DNA of 41,458 nt from Acetofilamentum sp. (lineage in GTDB: Bacteria; Bacteroidota; Bacteroidia; Bacteroidales; JAADGE01), in NCBI GenBank assembly GCA_020720665.1, contig DYOF01000009.1:1-41458 (forward strand). Reading direction: 5' to 3'. The notes under the pieces were generated by a model. That model saw only the letters and a list, made by a program, of their open reading frames with translations. It ran no database searches and was not told the origin of the DNA. Position numbers and translations under genes: made by a program. Each line of letters opens with the position of its first letter. The first letter of the stretch is position 1. Below, one piece after another: positions 1 through 9,438 of the stretch.

Positions 1-57
1 TCGGCGGCTGAATAACCGGTACTAAAAGCCATGTAGGAATATGCTGCAATTATATTT

Positions 58-462
58 TTAGTTTTTACTACAAAATTCTGTTAAAACACCAAAGGTTGAT
101 TTAGGATGCAAAAATCCGATATTCAAACCTTCTGCTCCTTGACGTTTGTTTTTATCAATACATAAAATTCCTTTATCTCCAAGCTCTTTAAGTGCGACAT
201 CAACATCTTCGGTTGCAAAAGCAATATGATGTATCCCCTGCCCTCTTTTTTCGATAAATTTTGCAATAGGACTATCTTCTGATGTTGGCTCAAGTAGTTC
301 AATTTTTGTTTGACCTATTTTGAAAAATGCTGTTTTAACTTTCTGATCGGCAACTTCTTCAATAGCATAACAAACTAAACCCAATACATCTTCATAATAT
401 TTTTTGGCTTCTTCAATATTATTTACAGCAATTCCAATGTGTTCGATATGAGATATGTTCAT
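58..462 (-). CDS. mce: Methylmalonyl-CoA epimerase
   Basis: Interconverts the R and S forms of methylmalonyl-CoA in the cytoplasm, the step between methylmalonyl-CoA mutase and decarboxylation or carboxylation in propionate metabolism. The 134-residue protein has the family's usual length and is one glyoxalase/VOC fold. Visible landmarks are the N-terminal HIGIAV strand (His8), the GIHHIAF strand (His79) and the C-terminal LTEFC segment (Glu129), which fit the metal ligands of the family. The ATG start gives the standard N terminus. No partner gene can be identified in the 57 bases on its 3' side before the window edge. It lies divergent to argF, with a 173 bp gap. The family call is firm; the propionate role is known for the family. 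Confidence 0.93.
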   Translation of the reverse strand: MNISHIEHIGIAVNNIEEAKKYYEDVLGLVCYAIEEVADQKVKTAFFKIGQTKIELLEPTSEDSPIAKFIEKRGQGIHHIAFATEDVDVALKELGDKGILCIDKNKRQGAEGLNIGFLHPKSTFGVLTEFCSKN

Positions 463-594
463 AATTACTAAATTTTAATTTTGCAAAAGTTTATAATATC
501 TAAATTTTATATATGATTATTATCAGTATAAGATGTGTTCTTTGATATACAACAAAAATTTTAAACATTTAACAGCTATCTAAATTTTAAATTC

Positions 595-602
595 TACATT
601 TG
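595..602 (+). promoter_or_regulatory. Bacteroidota -7 box of argF
   Basis: TACATTTG matches the TAnnTTTG consensus used by the primary sigma factor of Bacteroidota and sits 34 bases before the argF ATG. No clear -33 TTG is present at the usual spacing, so this rests on the -7 box alone. Confidence 0.55.
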
Positions 603-635
603 CAGGCTATAAAATTAAATTAAAAATATAAAGAA

Positions 636-1637
636 ATGGCTTATAATTTAAGAAATCGAAGTTTTTTGAAATTATTGGATTTCGAACCGAAAGAAATTGA
701 GTATTTACTAAAGTTATCAATGGATTTAAAAGCTGCTAAATATGCCGGTACCGAACAACAAAAATTAAAAGGTAAAAATATTGCGTTGATTTTTGAAAAA
801 GATTCAACACGAACACGATGTGCATTTGAAACCGCAGCATATGACCAAGGTGCTAATGTTACGTATTTAGGTCCTTCCGGTTCACAAATCGGGAAAAAAG
901 AATCAATGAAAGATACTGCCAGAGTTTTGGGACGAATGTATGACGGAATCGAATACAGAGGGTATGCCCAAAAAACTGTTGAAGAATTGAGTGAATATTC
1001 AAATGTGCCTGTTTGGAACGGTTTAACCAATGAATTTCATCCGACTCAAATTTTAGCAGATTTTATGACAATGATAGAACATTCAGACAAACCCTTAAAT
1101 GAAATAAAATTTGCATATATGGGTGATGCACGCAATAATATGGGTAATTCACTTTTAGTCGGAGCAGCAAAAATGGGTATGGATGTACGATTAGTCGCAC
1201 CAAAATCAATACAACCTGAAGCTGAATTAGTAAATCAATGTCAAAAAATAGCTGAAGAAACCGGTGCAAAACTATTAATTACTGATAATGTTGAAAAAGG
1301 CGTAAAAGATGTTGACTTTATTTATACAGACGTTTGGGTGTCAATGGGAGAACCCGCTGAAGTTTGGAAAGAAAGAATTGAGTTATTAAAACCCTACCAA
1401 GTAAATAAAAAGCTTATGGAAATGACCGGAAATAAAAACACTAAATTTATGCACTGTTTACCTGCATTTCATAACAGAGAGACGACTTTAGGCGAAGAAA
1501 TTTTCCAAAAATATGGTTTGAACGGAATGGAGGTTACCGAAGATGTTTTTGAATCGGCTGCATCAATTGTTTTTGATGAAGCAGAGAACCGTTTACATAC
1601 GATTAAAGCTGTAATGGTTGCGACTTTGGGTTCATAA
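636..1637 (+). CDS. argF: Ornithine carbamoyltransferase
   Basis: Makes citrulline from ornithine and carbamoyl phosphate. The 333 residues contain the carbamoyl-phosphate loop STRTR (57-61), HPTQ (135-138), DVWVSMGE in the ornithine domain and the catalytic HCLP motif. The STRTR region and the GPSGSQIG segment read like classical E. coli-type ArgI/ArcB. I therefore call a true ornithine enzyme rather than the N-succinyl- or N-acetylornithine enzyme found in some Bacteroidota. The gene stands alone, with its own -7 box upstream and an intrinsic terminator downstream. No other arginine genes are in the window, so an anabolic or catabolic (ArcB) role cannot be decided here. Confidence 0.95.
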   Translation: MAYNLRNRSFLKLLDFEPKEIEYLLKLSMDLKAAKYAGTEQQKLKGKNIALIFEKDSTRTRCAFETAAYDQGANVTYLGPSGSQIGKKESMKDTARVLGRMYDGIEYRGYAQKTVEELSEYSNVPVWNGLTNEFHPTQILADFMTMIEHSDKPLNEIKFAYMGDARNNMGNSLLVGAAKMGMDVRLVAPKSIQPEAELVNQCQKIAEETGAKLLITDNVEKGVKDVDFIYTDVWVSMGEPAEVWKERIELLKPYQVNKKLMEMTGNKNTKFMHCLPAFHNRETTLGEEIFQKYGLNGMEVTEDVFESAASIVFDEAENRLHTIKAVMVATLGS

Positions 1638-1659
1638 ATTAAATCTATTTCAATATTTG

Positions 1660-1690
1660 AGCCTTGCAACGCAAGGCTTATTTTTTATTT
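1660..1690 (+). terminator. Intrinsic terminator of argF
   Basis: AGCCTTGC (1660-1667) pairs perfectly with GCAAGGCT (1671-1678) around a 3-base loop, followed by a T-rich tail. It starts 23 bases after the argF stop. It also covers the TTG at 1664, so that codon is not a credible start for the next gene. Confidence 0.85.
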
Positions 1691-1693
1691 AAC

Positions 1694-2194
1694 ATGATTA
1701 TCGGTATCGGCGGTTGCAGCAATTCAGGAAAGTCTGCTTTAGCAATAGATTTAAAGCAGTATTATTCAGATAAAAATGTAAAAATTTTTTGTCAGGATGA
1801 TTTTGTTAAAAGACGTGATTTTTTAACAAAAATTAACGACCACATTGATTGGGAAGTTCCGTCAAGTATAAAAATTGAAGAATATATTACTGCTGTGAAA
1901 GAAGCTGAAAGACAATACGATATGGTTATTTGCGAGGGATTGTTTGCTTTTTGGTTTGAGAAATTAAATCAATTATATCATAAACGTATTTTTATAAATA
2001 TTGATAAGGCAACTTTTATAAGCAGAAAAAAAGCAGATTTTCGCTGGGGACATGAACCAAATTGGTACATTGAACACATATGGGAAAGTTATTTAAAATA
2101 TGGGCGAACAAGTAAATTAAAAGCCTTCGTTTTTGAAATTAATGCGGTTGAAAAACATAATAGTAATTCCGTTAAAGGTTTTATTGATACCTAA
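1694..2194 (+). CDS. Nicotinamide riboside kinase-like P-loop kinase
   Basis: A 166-residue P-loop kinase of the uridine kinase/nicotinamide riboside kinase group. It has a Walker A loop GGCSNSGKS (6-14), a QDDF motif holding the expected catalytic Asp, an EGLFAF strand and a C-terminal HIWESYLKY segment. That order resembles eukaryotic NRK proteins (QDDF, EGF, HVWPMY-KY), so phosphorylation of nicotinamide riboside or a similar nucleoside is the best guess. The frame is open further upstream from TTG 1664, but that codon lies inside the argF terminator, so ATG 1694 is chosen. The stop codon overlaps the convergent recN stop by 4 bases. Family membership is fairly firm; the substrate is inference. 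Confidence 0.72.
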   Translation: MIIGIGGCSNSGKSALAIDLKQYYSDKNVKIFCQDDFVKRRDFLTKINDHIDWEVPSSIKIEEYITAVKEAERQYDMVICEGLFAFWFEKLNQLYHKRIFINIDKATFISRKKADFRWGHEPNWYIEHIWESYLKYGRTSKLKAFVFEINAVEKHNSNSVKGFIDT

Positions 2195-3849
2195 ATTTTC
2201 TTCAGTAATTCTTCGGCATTTTTGATAGCGGCTTCCGTAATATTTTCTCCGCTTAACATTGTTGCAAGCTCTGAAATTCGTTCATTTTTATCAAGTTTTT
2301 TAATTTCGGTTAAGGTTTTAAATTCATTTTCTTTTTTATAAACTTTATAATGAAAATATGCATTTGATGCAACCTGCGGTAAATGTGTAATGCTTATAAC
2401 CTGCAAATTTTGAGACATTTCTTTCATGATGCTTCCTATTTTATCGGCAATTTCTCCTGAAACACCGGTGTCAATTTCATCAAAAATTATTGTTGGCAAC
2501 GCCATAGAATCTGCAATGATTGCTTTTATACTCAACATTAAACGGGAGATTTCCCCACCCGATGCAATTTGTGTAATATCTTGAACGTCAATATGTTTAT
2601 TTGCAGAAAATAAAAAACTGATTGAATCTTTTCCGGTTTCGGTATAGTCATTTAAAAGTATATGTTTAACTTTAAAAGCTGCTGACGGAATTCCTAATTT
2701 TTTTAGAATGTTAATGATTTCGTCTTGAAACTCAAATGATGCTGATATTCTTTTTTCTGATATTTGTTCCGATAACTGCTTTATAATTTCTTCTTGAATG
2801 CTTAATTCTTTTGCGGCAGCATTTATTTGAAAATCAAAAGAACTGATTTCATCCAATTGCATTTGCAAATTTTCTTTAAGTTTAATTAAATCATCAACTG
2901 TTTCTACGCGGTGTTTATTTATAAGAAAATAAATCAAATCAATTCGTTCCTTTAAAAACAAAGCTCTTTCAGGGTCGAATTCTATGGATTTAACCAGAAC
3001 GTCTAATTCGGAAGAAATATCATCAATTTCTATTTTACTGCTTTCTAACCTTTCGGCTAATGCTGTTGATTTTGAATAATAACTTTGAATTTGTTTTAAA
3101 GCCGCAATACTTTGTCTTAAATGTTCTAATATTCCGGTTTCTTCATTATTAATTACTTCATAGGCTGAATTCAAATTTTGGAGAATTTCTTCCGAATGGT
3201 TAATTTGTTTAAGTTCGTCTTGTAATTGCTCAATTTCTCCCGAAATTAATTTTGCATTATATAATTCCTCAAATTGAAATTGCAGAAAATCAAAATTTTC
3301 TTTTTGTTTTTTCTCTCGTTCTGTCAATTTTTGATATTCTTTTTTCAATTCAGTATATTTCCTGTAATTTTCATTGTAAGATTCAACAATCGGAATTAAT
3401 TTACCATAGGCATCAAGTATGGTTAATTGATATTTGTTATCGTTTAAGTTAATGTTTTGGTGCTGCGAGTGAATGTCAATTAATTGTTCACTTAAATCTT
3501 TAATTACATTCAGAGTTACAGGTGTATCATTTACAAACGCACGAGAACGACCGTTAGGAGCTATTTCTCTGCGAATAACGGTTATATCATCATAATCGAT
3601 TTCATTATTATCAAAAAAAAGTTTCAGAGAATAGCGTTGAATATCAAATTGAGCTTCAACAACACATTTTAACTCCTTATTTTTTAAAATATTAGTATCT
3701 GCTCGATTTCCTAATATTAAGGATAGTGCACCGAGCAGAATAGATTTTCCGGCACCGGTTTCACCGGTTATAACTGAAAAAGTGGGTTCAAAATCAATTT
3801 CTGCCGACTCAATTAATGCATAGTTTTGTATGGAAAGATGTTTAAGCAC
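2191..3849 (-). CDS. recN: DNA repair protein RecN
   Basis: SMC-like ATPase of double-strand break repair. The 552 residues run: N-terminal ATP-binding head with Walker A GETGAGKS (29-36), a long charged coiled-coil middle (about 150-350), then a C-terminal head with the ASGGEISRLML signature and Walker B IIFDEIDTGVSG. Length and order are normal. The start is GTG: it gives MLKHLSIQNYAL, the usual N terminus of RecN in this phylum, and no ATG fits better. It is the last gene of a run GT2 - ABC exporter - recN (gaps of 21 and 14 bases), so it is probably co-transcribed with them. Its TAG stop shares bases with the convergent kinase gene. Confidence 0.96.
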   Translation of the reverse strand: MLKHLSIQNYALIESAEIDFEPTFSVITGETGAGKSILLGALSLILGNRADTNILKNKELKCVVEAQFDIQRYSLKLFFDNNEIDYDDITVIRREIAPNGRSRAFVNDTPVTLNVIKDLSEQLIDIHSQHQNINLNDNKYQLTILDAYGKLIPIVESYNENYRKYTELKKEYQKLTEREKKQKENFDFLQFQFEELYNAKLISGEIEQLQDELKQINHSEEILQNLNSAYEVINNEETGILEHLRQSIAALKQIQSYYSKSTALAERLESSKIEIDDISSELDVLVKSIEFDPERALFLKERIDLIYFLINKHRVETVDDLIKLKENLQMQLDEISSFDFQINAAAKELSIQEEIIKQLSEQISEKRISASFEFQDEIINILKKLGIPSAAFKVKHILLNDYTETGKDSISFLFSANKHIDVQDITQIASGGEISRLMLSIKAIIADSMALPTIIFDEIDTGVSGEIADKIGSIMKEMSQNLQVISITHLPQVASNAYFHYKVYKKENEFKTLTEIKKLDKNERISELATMLSGENITEAAIKNAEELLKKI

Positions 3850-3863
3850 AATTTATTAATAAA

Positions 3864-5681
3864 TTAAAAAATTTGAAGTTCATATAGTTTTTTATAATTT
3901 CCGTTTAATTCAATTAATTGATCGTGAGTGCCTTGTTCAACAATTTCGCCTTTATGTAAAACACATATTAAATCGGCATTTTTTATTGTTGATAAACGAT
4001 GAGCTATGACTATTGAAGTTCTGTTTTTCATTAAGTTGAATAAGGCTTCCTGAACTAATTTTTCAGATTCGGTATCTAAGGCTGATGTGGCTTCATCTAA
4101 AATCATTATCGGCGGATTTTTTAAAACTGCTCGAGCAATACTCAAGCGTTGTCTTTGTCCGCCGGATAATTTTGAACCTCTGTCTCCTATTCCTGTTTCG
4201 TATTCCGATTCTGTTTGAATTATAAATTCGTGAGCATTTGCTATTTTTGCTGCTTCAATTATTCGTTCGTCTTCAATATTTTCGGTGCCGAATGTAATAT
4301 TATTTTTTATTGTGTCGTTAAATAGAATCGGCTCTTGATTTACATTACCCATTAAATTACGTAGATTTTTGATTTTAATATCTTTAATATCAATGCCGTC
4401 TATTAATATTGTGCCTTCTTCTAAATCATAAAAACGAGGTATTAAGTCAACTAATGTAGATTTTCCCGAACCTGATTGTCCGACTAATGCAATAGTTTGC
4501 CCTTTTTTAACGGTTAAATTAATATTTTTCAGAACAGGGGTTTGCTCATATGAAAAGTTTACATTTACGAATTGAATTTCAGAATTAAAATTGGTAAGTT
4601 CTGCTGCATTTTCTTTTTCAATAATTTTATTGTCGGCATTTAGAATTACGTTAATTCTGTCAATTGATGCCGTACCTTTTTGAACGTTATAATAAGCGGT
4701 TGAGAGAGCTTTTGCCGGTGGTATTATTTGAGAAAAAACGGCAATGTATGCAATAAATGCTTCGGGGCTTAATTCTCCTTGATTATTCAACACTAACATT
4801 CCGCCGTATAACATAACAATTGCCAGCATAAATATTCCGAGAAATTCGCTGACGGGAGATGCCAGATAATTTTTCCTGTAAACTTTATTCATGGTTTTGT
4901 TATATGCTTCATTTTCATTAATAAAGCCTTTGTAAACAAATTTTTCGGCTGTAAAGGCTTTTATAATCCGAAGTCCGGATAAAGTTTCGTCTATTTTTGA
5001 TAATAATATGCCGATTTGGTCTTGTGCTTTGCGAGAAGCTTTTCTGAGAGAACGACCGATTGTTCCGATAAGAATACCGCTGACAGGAATTAAAATTAAG
5101 ACAAACAATGTTAAGTGCGGACTCATTAAAATTAGAGTTCCGATATAAACAATTATAGTTAAAGGGTTTCCGATAATCATTTCTATTGAGGTCATTATTG
5201 TCCACTCAATTTCTTTTAAATCATTGGTCATTTTGCTCATTATATCGCCTTTTTTTTCTTCTGAAAAATAAGAAAGCGGCAAATCAAGAATTTTTTTATA
5301 AATTTGATTTCTCATATCTCTGATAACGCCGTTTCTGACGGGTACTAAAACATGTTTCGCTAAATAGAACAAAACATTTTTAAAAAGAATCATCAGAACT
5401 ACAAAAATACTTACAAATAAAAGGGCTTTTTCTGCTCCGTGTTTTTCAATAATTTGACTGAGATAATAATTTAACCAATCATTAATTGAAGCACTTGAAA
5501 AACCTACGTCAGGTTTTGCTATGACTGCGTTTTCTTGTCCGAAAAGAACTCGCAGAAAAGGAATTAACATGAGTAATGAAAAAACAGAAAAAAGTATTTG
5601 TAGAATACTTAGGGAGATATTCAGAACAATATTCCATTTATACGGAGTTATATATTTCAGTATGTTTTTTAGTTTTTTCAA
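3864..5681 (-). CDS. MsbA-type ABC exporter (fused membrane and ATPase domains)
   Basis: A 605-residue half-transporter of the lipid/drug exporter type that should act as a homodimer in the inner membrane. Residues 1-330 carry about six membrane segments. The ATPase domain has Walker A GQSGSGKST (near 400), signature LSGGQRQRLS (near 508), Walker B IMILDEATSALD and the H-loop IVIAHRLSTI. The start is TTG 5681: an in-frame TGA lies four codons upstream and the next Met is about 38 residues in, so TTG is required to keep the first membrane segment. A glycosyltransferase lies 21 bases upstream, which fits lipid A or glycolipid export, but the substrate cannot be read from sequence. Confidence 0.88.
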   Translation of the reverse strand: MKKLKNILKYITPYKWNIVLNISLSILQILFSVFSLLMLIPFLRVLFGQENAVIAKPDVGFSSASINDWLNYYLSQIIEKHGAEKALLFVSIFVVLMILFKNVLFYLAKHVLVPVRNGVIRDMRNQIYKKILDLPLSYFSEEKKGDIMSKMTNDLKEIEWTIMTSIEMIIGNPLTIIVYIGTLILMSPHLTLFVLILIPVSGILIGTIGRSLRKASRKAQDQIGILLSKIDETLSGLRIIKAFTAEKFVYKGFINENEAYNKTMNKVYRKNYLASPVSEFLGIFMLAIVMLYGGMLVLNNQGELSPEAFIAYIAVFSQIIPPAKALSTAYYNVQKGTASIDRINVILNADNKIIEKENAAELTNFNSEIQFVNVNFSYEQTPVLKNINLTVKKGQTIALVGQSGSGKSTLVDLIPRFYDLEEGTILIDGIDIKDIKIKNLRNLMGNVNQEPILFNDTIKNNITFGTENIEDERIIEAAKIANAHEFIIQTESEYETGIGDRGSKLSGGQRQRLSIARAVLKNPPIMILDEATSALDTESEKLVQEALFNLMKNRTSIVIAHRLSTIKNADLICVLHKGEIVEQGTHDQLIELNGNYKKLYELQIF

Positions 5682-5702
5682 TGTTGCGTTTCAGTTTAAA
5701 TT

Positions 5703-6659
5703 TTAGAAATCATTTCCTATTATTTTCCAATTACGGTAGCCGAACAGATGTTTTCCTTTGAGAATAGTTTTTGATATAAAAGTTAATAATTTACTTTTAA
5801 AACGTTCATGTTTCATAGGTTCACGCAGCGGTTTGTAGTTCTTTTCATAATGTAACGCATCTTTCCAATTGAATTGTTTAATTTTTTCTGTCATCACTTT
5901 CGGATGTGTTTCTTTAAAAACCGGCAAACGCGATAAATTACCGTAATCAAAAAAGGCACTTCTGTTTTGATATTGTTTGTCAATTTTTTCTTTTCCTTTA
6001 TGAATTGTGTCTAATGATTTAGTTTTTTTTTGCATATATTCGGGCGGTCTGACCCATCCGTAGTGATAAATGTATGCATTAATTTCAATAACGTTTAAAG
6101 GAAAACTTCCTTCTTTTTGTCTGAAATTTTTTCCGTCAAAATTCGGTATGCGTTTAAATGATTGTGCAGAGCGGTACGAGTAGATATCCGGATGGTTTCT
6201 GACCAAGCGAATTTCTTTAGGATACCAACCGTAAAAATCATTAAAATGTTCATAATCGCCAAAAAAGTGTTTGTAGTTGAATAAAAAGCCTTCAACATTT
6301 TTATCATTCAAATATTTTTTACAAGCATTTTGAATGGTTTCAAGATATTTTTCATGAATAACTTCATCTGCCTGCAAATGCAAAAGCCAATCGCCGGTAC
6401 AGGCTTTCATGGCTATATTTGTTTGTCGTGCATTTTCAGTTCCGTTTTTATAGGTTTCAATATCCCAAACGGTGTTTATGATTTTAATCTTGGGAGAATT
6501 TATCTGATTTATCAGTTCAAGTGTATTATCGTCAGCATCATTGTCTCCGAGGGCAAAAACAAACTCATCAACAATAGGTAAAATTGATTCAATAGATTCG
6601 CGTATCGGATAATAGAGCTTCGAAACGTTTTTTCCCATTGTAAACCCACTGATTTTCAT
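5703..6659 (-). CDS. Glycosyltransferase family 2 protein
   Basis: A 318-residue cytoplasmic GT-A fold transferase. The N-terminal part has the nucleotide-binding VDEFVFALGDNDADD stretch, followed by a DWLLHLQADEV strand that supplies the DxD-like metal site. The C-terminal half is basic and aromatic, with no membrane segment. It sits between lysS and an MsbA-type exporter on one strand, so it probably builds an envelope glycan or lipopolysaccharide part that the exporter moves; this is context, not proof. The ATG is preceded directly by a copy of the repeated leader described separately. The sugar and acceptor are unknown. Confidence 0.78.
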   Translation of the reverse strand: MKISGFTMGKNVSKLYYPIRESIESILPIVDEFVFALGDNDADDNTLELINQINSPKIKIINTVWDIETYKNGTENARQTNIAMKACTGDWLLHLQADEVIHEKYLETIQNACKKYLNDKNVEGFLFNYKHFFGDYEHFNDFYGWYPKEIRLVRNHPDIYSYRSAQSFKRIPNFDGKNFRQKEGSFPLNVIEINAYIYHYGWVRPPEYMQKKTKSLDTIHKGKEKIDKQYQNRSAFFDYGNLSRLPVFKETHPKVMTEKIKQFNWKDALHYEKNYKPLREPMKHERFKSKLLTFISKTILKGKHLFGYRNWKIIGNDF

Positions 6660-6712
6660 GTGTCTAAAAATTTTTAATTAATTAATAATCTATAAATTGA
6701 ATGCTTCATTAT
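6660..6712 (-). repeat. Leader repeat copy 1, upstream of the glycosyltransferase
   Basis: A short copy of the leader element shared with 11975-12150, 13605-13692 and 19959-20118. Read on the minus strand it has the core GCATTCAATTTATAGATT, then TTAATTAATT, then AGACAC just before the ATG. It lacks the hairpin part of the longer copies. It fills most of the gap between lysS and the glycosyltransferase. Confidence 0.7.
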
Positions 6713-6714
6713 TT

Positions 6715-8436
6715 TTATTCACACCATTTTTTAACATCATCAGCGGTAGGATTTTGTAAACCGAGTTTGGCTTTTTTATTCAAACCGCATAAATCGTTAA
6801 ATAATTTACCGGGATTTGCTTCACTTAAGCTTTTTAAAGTTTTATATCCTAATTTTTGAATTAATTCAATCCATTCGGTCGGTATTCCTTTTTCAAGATA
6901 TTTTTCTTTTGAATCAACTTGTATTTTTTTCTCAGGACGCATTTGCGGGAAAAACAACACATCTTGAATTGAATCAGAATTGGTCATAATCATTGCTAAG
7001 CGGTCAATACCGATACCTAATCCGGATGTCGGCGGCATTCCGTAATCAATGGCTTTTAAAAAATCTTCATCTAACATCATAGCTTCTTCGTCACCGCGTT
7101 TTGCAAGTAATAATTGTTCCTCAAATCGTTGTCTTTGGTCAATCGGGTCATTAAGTTCCGAATATGCATTACAAATTTCTTTACCGTTACATATTGCTTC
7201 AAAACGTTCGACTAATCCGTCAATTTTTCTGTGTTTTTTAGCTAATGGCGACATTTCAACGGGATAGTCTGTAATAAAAGTGGGTTGGATAAGTTGCCCT
7301 TCACATTTTTCTCCGAAAATTTCATCAATAAGTTTTCCTTTCCCCATCGATTCGTCAACATCAATACCTAATTTCTTAGCCGTAACTTTTAATTCTTCTT
7401 CCTCCATATTTGAAATATCAATACCGGTATAATGTTCAATAGCTTCAAACATAGTAAATCTTTTCCATGGACGGTGAAAATCAATAGTGTGTTGCCCTAC
7501 TTTTACTTTGGTTGTTCCGTGAATGTCCATTGCAATTTTTTCAACCATTTCTTCAACGGTTTCCATCATCCAAAAGTAATCTTTGTAGGCCACATACAAT
7601 TCCATTTGTGTAAATTCCGGATTGTGAAATCGATCCATGCCTTCGTTTCTGAAATCTTTTGCAAATTCGTAAACTCCGTCAAAACCGCCTACAATAAGTT
7701 TTTTTAAATAAAGTTCGTTAGCAATTCTTAAATATAAAGTTTGGTCAAGTGTATTGTGATGTGTTTTAAACGGGCGAGCGGCTGCACCTCCGTATATGGG
7801 CTGTAAAATAGGCGTTTCAACTTCCAAATAGCCTTTAGCGTTTAAATATTCACGCATTGAATTAGTTAATTTCGTGCGATTAATAAAAGCGTTTTTGACA
7901 TGAGGGTTTACCATTAAATCTAAATATCGCATACGATAGCGCTGTTCGGGGTCTGAAAACGCATCGTATGTATTGCCGTCTTTTTCTTTTACAACCGGTA
8001 ATGGCCTGATTGATTTGCTTAAAATTGTAAATTCATTGGCACGGATTGATATTTCGCCCATTTGTGTTTTAAAAACTTCGCCTTTTACTCCTATTATATC
8101 TCCGATATCTAATAATTTCTTAAAAACGGTATTATATAATTCTTTGTCTTCATCAGGACAAACGACATCTCTGTTTATGTAAACCTGTATTTTTCCGTAT
8201 GTATCTTGTAACTCAACAAATGAAGCTTTACCCATAATTCTGCGTGTCATTATTCGACCTGCAAAACTTATATCTTGATAATTATTTTTTGATTCGTCAA
8301 AATTGTTGATTATTTCTGTACTCCCTGCTGAAATTTCATATTTTGCAGCCGGATACGGATTTATTCCTAAATCTATTAATTTTTGTAAAGATTCTCTGCG
8401 GATTTTTTCTTGTTCACTTAATTCTGTATAAGTCAT
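6715..8436 (-). CDS. lysS: Lysyl-tRNA synthetase, class II
   Basis: Charges tRNA-Lys. The 573 residues have an N-terminal OB-fold anticodon-binding domain (about 55-160), then the class II core with motif 2 [18 protein letters not shown] (about 262-279) and motif 3 [13 protein letters not shown] (about 472-484). After the core there is a tail of about 60 residues ([18 protein letters not shown] onward), an extension I associate with Bacteroidota LysS. ATG start. It lies divergent to lipA, and a minus-strand TATCTTTG box is present in the gap. All motifs appear intact. Confidence 0.97.
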   Translation of the reverse strand: MTYTELSEQEKIRRESLQKLIDLGINPYPAAKYEISAGSTEIINNFDESKNNYQDISFAGRIMTRRIMGKASFVELQDTYGKIQVYINRDVVCPDEDKELYNTVFKKLLDIGDIIGVKGEVFKTQMGEISIRANEFTILSKSIRPLPVVKEKDGNTYDAFSDPEQRYRMRYLDLMVNPHVKNAFINRTKLTNSMREYLNAKGYLEVETPILQPIYGGAAARPFKTHHNTLDQTLYLRIANELYLKKLIVGGFDGVYEFAKDFRNEGMDRFHNPEFTQMELYVAYKDYFWMMETVEEMVEKIAMDIHGTTKVKVGQHTIDFHRPWKRFTMFEAIEHYTGIDISNMEEEELKVTAKKLGIDVDESMGKGKLIDEIFGEKCEGQLIQPTFITDYPVEMSPLAKKHRKIDGLVERFEAICNGKEICNAYSELNDPIDQRQRFEEQLLLAKRGDEEAMMLDEDFLKAIDYGMPPTSGLGIGIDRLAMIMTNSDSIQDVLFFPQMRPEKKIQVDSKEKYLEKGIPTEWIELIQKLGYKTLKSLSEANPGKLFNDLCGLNKKAKLGLQNPTADDVKKWCE

Positions 8437-8464
8437 TTTTATTTAATGAAATATTAATAAAAGG

Positions 8465-8472
8465 CAAAGATA
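8465..8472 (-). promoter_or_regulatory. Bacteroidota -7 box of lysS
   Basis: On the minus strand TATCTTTG is an exact TAnnTTTG match 28 bases before the lysS ATG. I see no convincing -33 element. Confidence 0.5.
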
Positions 8473-8530
8473 AATAAGTAATTAATAATTTAGAATTTGT
8501 CAGTTTTTTTTTTCCTTAGAAAGTTCAATG

Positions 8531-8538
8531 TATCTTTG
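8531..8538 (+). promoter_or_regulatory. Bacteroidota -7 box of lipA
   Basis: TATCTTTG is an exact TAnnTTTG match 28 bases before the lipA ATG. It mirrors the lysS box, so the 129 bp gap is a divergent promoter region. Confidence 0.55.
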
Positions 8539-8565
8539 TTTAATATTTAAAATTGCAGTCTTTAT

Positions 8566-9432
8566 ATGAATAATAATCAGCATTTAAACAGTCGAAGAAA
8601 GCCGGATTGGTTAAAAATACGTTTGCCTCAAAGTTCAAAATACAGCGATGTTCATAAAATTATTGAAGATAATCATTTGCACACGATTTGTACGAGCGGG
8701 AAATGCCCTAATTTAGGCGAATGCTGGGACAGAGGCACAGCCACTTTAATGATTTTAGGTGATATTTGCACAAGAGCATGCAAGTTTTGTGCGGTGAAAA
8801 CAGGTAAACCTCTCCCACTTGATTTGAATGAACCGAAAAAAATTGCTCGTTCGGTAAAATCTCTAAATTTAAAACATGTTGTTTTAACTTCTGTTGACAG
8901 AGATGATTTGAGTGACGGCGGGGCACAAATTTGGGCTGAAACGGTTAGCGAAATAAAAAAGCTAAACCCCTTAACGACCATTGAAACCTTAATTCCTGAT
9001 TTTAACGGAGCGGTTGATTTAATAAATATTGTTATAAATTCGAAGCCGGAGGTTATTTCTCATAATTTAGAAACCGTAAAACGATTAACTCCTCAAATAA
9101 GAAGTCGTGCGAAATACCAAACCAGCTTAGAAGTTATAAAACAAATAAGTGATTCCGGAATTATTTCAAAATCAGGTATTATGGTTGGTTTAGGCGAAAC
9201 TTTTCACGAAGTTATTGATGTTATGGATGATTTACGTTCAGTAAATTGCAAGGTATTAACCATCGGGCAATATTTACAACCGACACCAAAACATGCCGAT
9301 GTAATTGATTACATACATCCGGATATTTTTAAAGAATGGAAAAAAATTGGAACAGAAAAAGGATTTGATTTTGTTGAAAGCAGTCCGTTGGTTCGTTCTT
9401 CATATCATGCGGAGAAACATATTTTAAAATAG
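8566..9432 (+). CDS. lipA: Lipoyl synthase (radical SAM)
   Basis: Inserts two sulfurs into protein-bound octanoyl groups to make lipoyl cofactors of 2-oxoacid dehydrogenases and the glycine cleavage system. The 288 residues hold both iron-sulfur clusters: the auxiliary cluster Cys42, Cys47 and Cys53 (CTSGKCPNLGEC) and the radical SAM cluster Cys68, Cys72 and Cys75 (CTRACKFC). The C-terminal RSSYHAE serine motif, which ligates the auxiliary cluster, is present. Length is normal. No lipB or other lipoate gene is adjacent. The stop lies 6 bases from the convergent DUF1684 gene. Confidence 0.97.
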   Translation: MNNNQHLNSRRKPDWLKIRLPQSSKYSDVHKIIEDNHLHTICTSGKCPNLGECWDRGTATLMILGDICTRACKFCAVKTGKPLPLDLNEPKKIARSVKSLNLKHVVLTSVDRDDLSDGGAQIWAETVSEIKKLNPLTTIETLIPDFNGAVDLINIVINSKPEVISHNLETVKRLTPQIRSRAKYQTSLEVIKQISDSGIISKSGIMVGLGETFHEVIDVMDDLRSVNCKVLTIGQYLQPTPKHADVIDYIHPDIFKEWKKIGTEKGFDFVESSPLVRSSYHAEKHILK

Positions 9433-9438
9433 CCGGTT

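Noticed and set aside
1-57. Possible partial minus-strand gene (ATG at 32, MAFSTGYSAA) running off the left edge
   Set aside because: Only about ten codons are visible and they match no recognisable N terminus; not enough to call.
641-1030. 129-residue open frame antisense to argF
   Set aside because: Fully covered by a clear argF reading frame; it has no recognisable motif or promoter.
1664-1693. TTG start extending the NRK-like kinase by ten residues
   Set aside because: It lies inside the argF terminator hairpin; ATG 1694 gives the expected P-loop N terminus.
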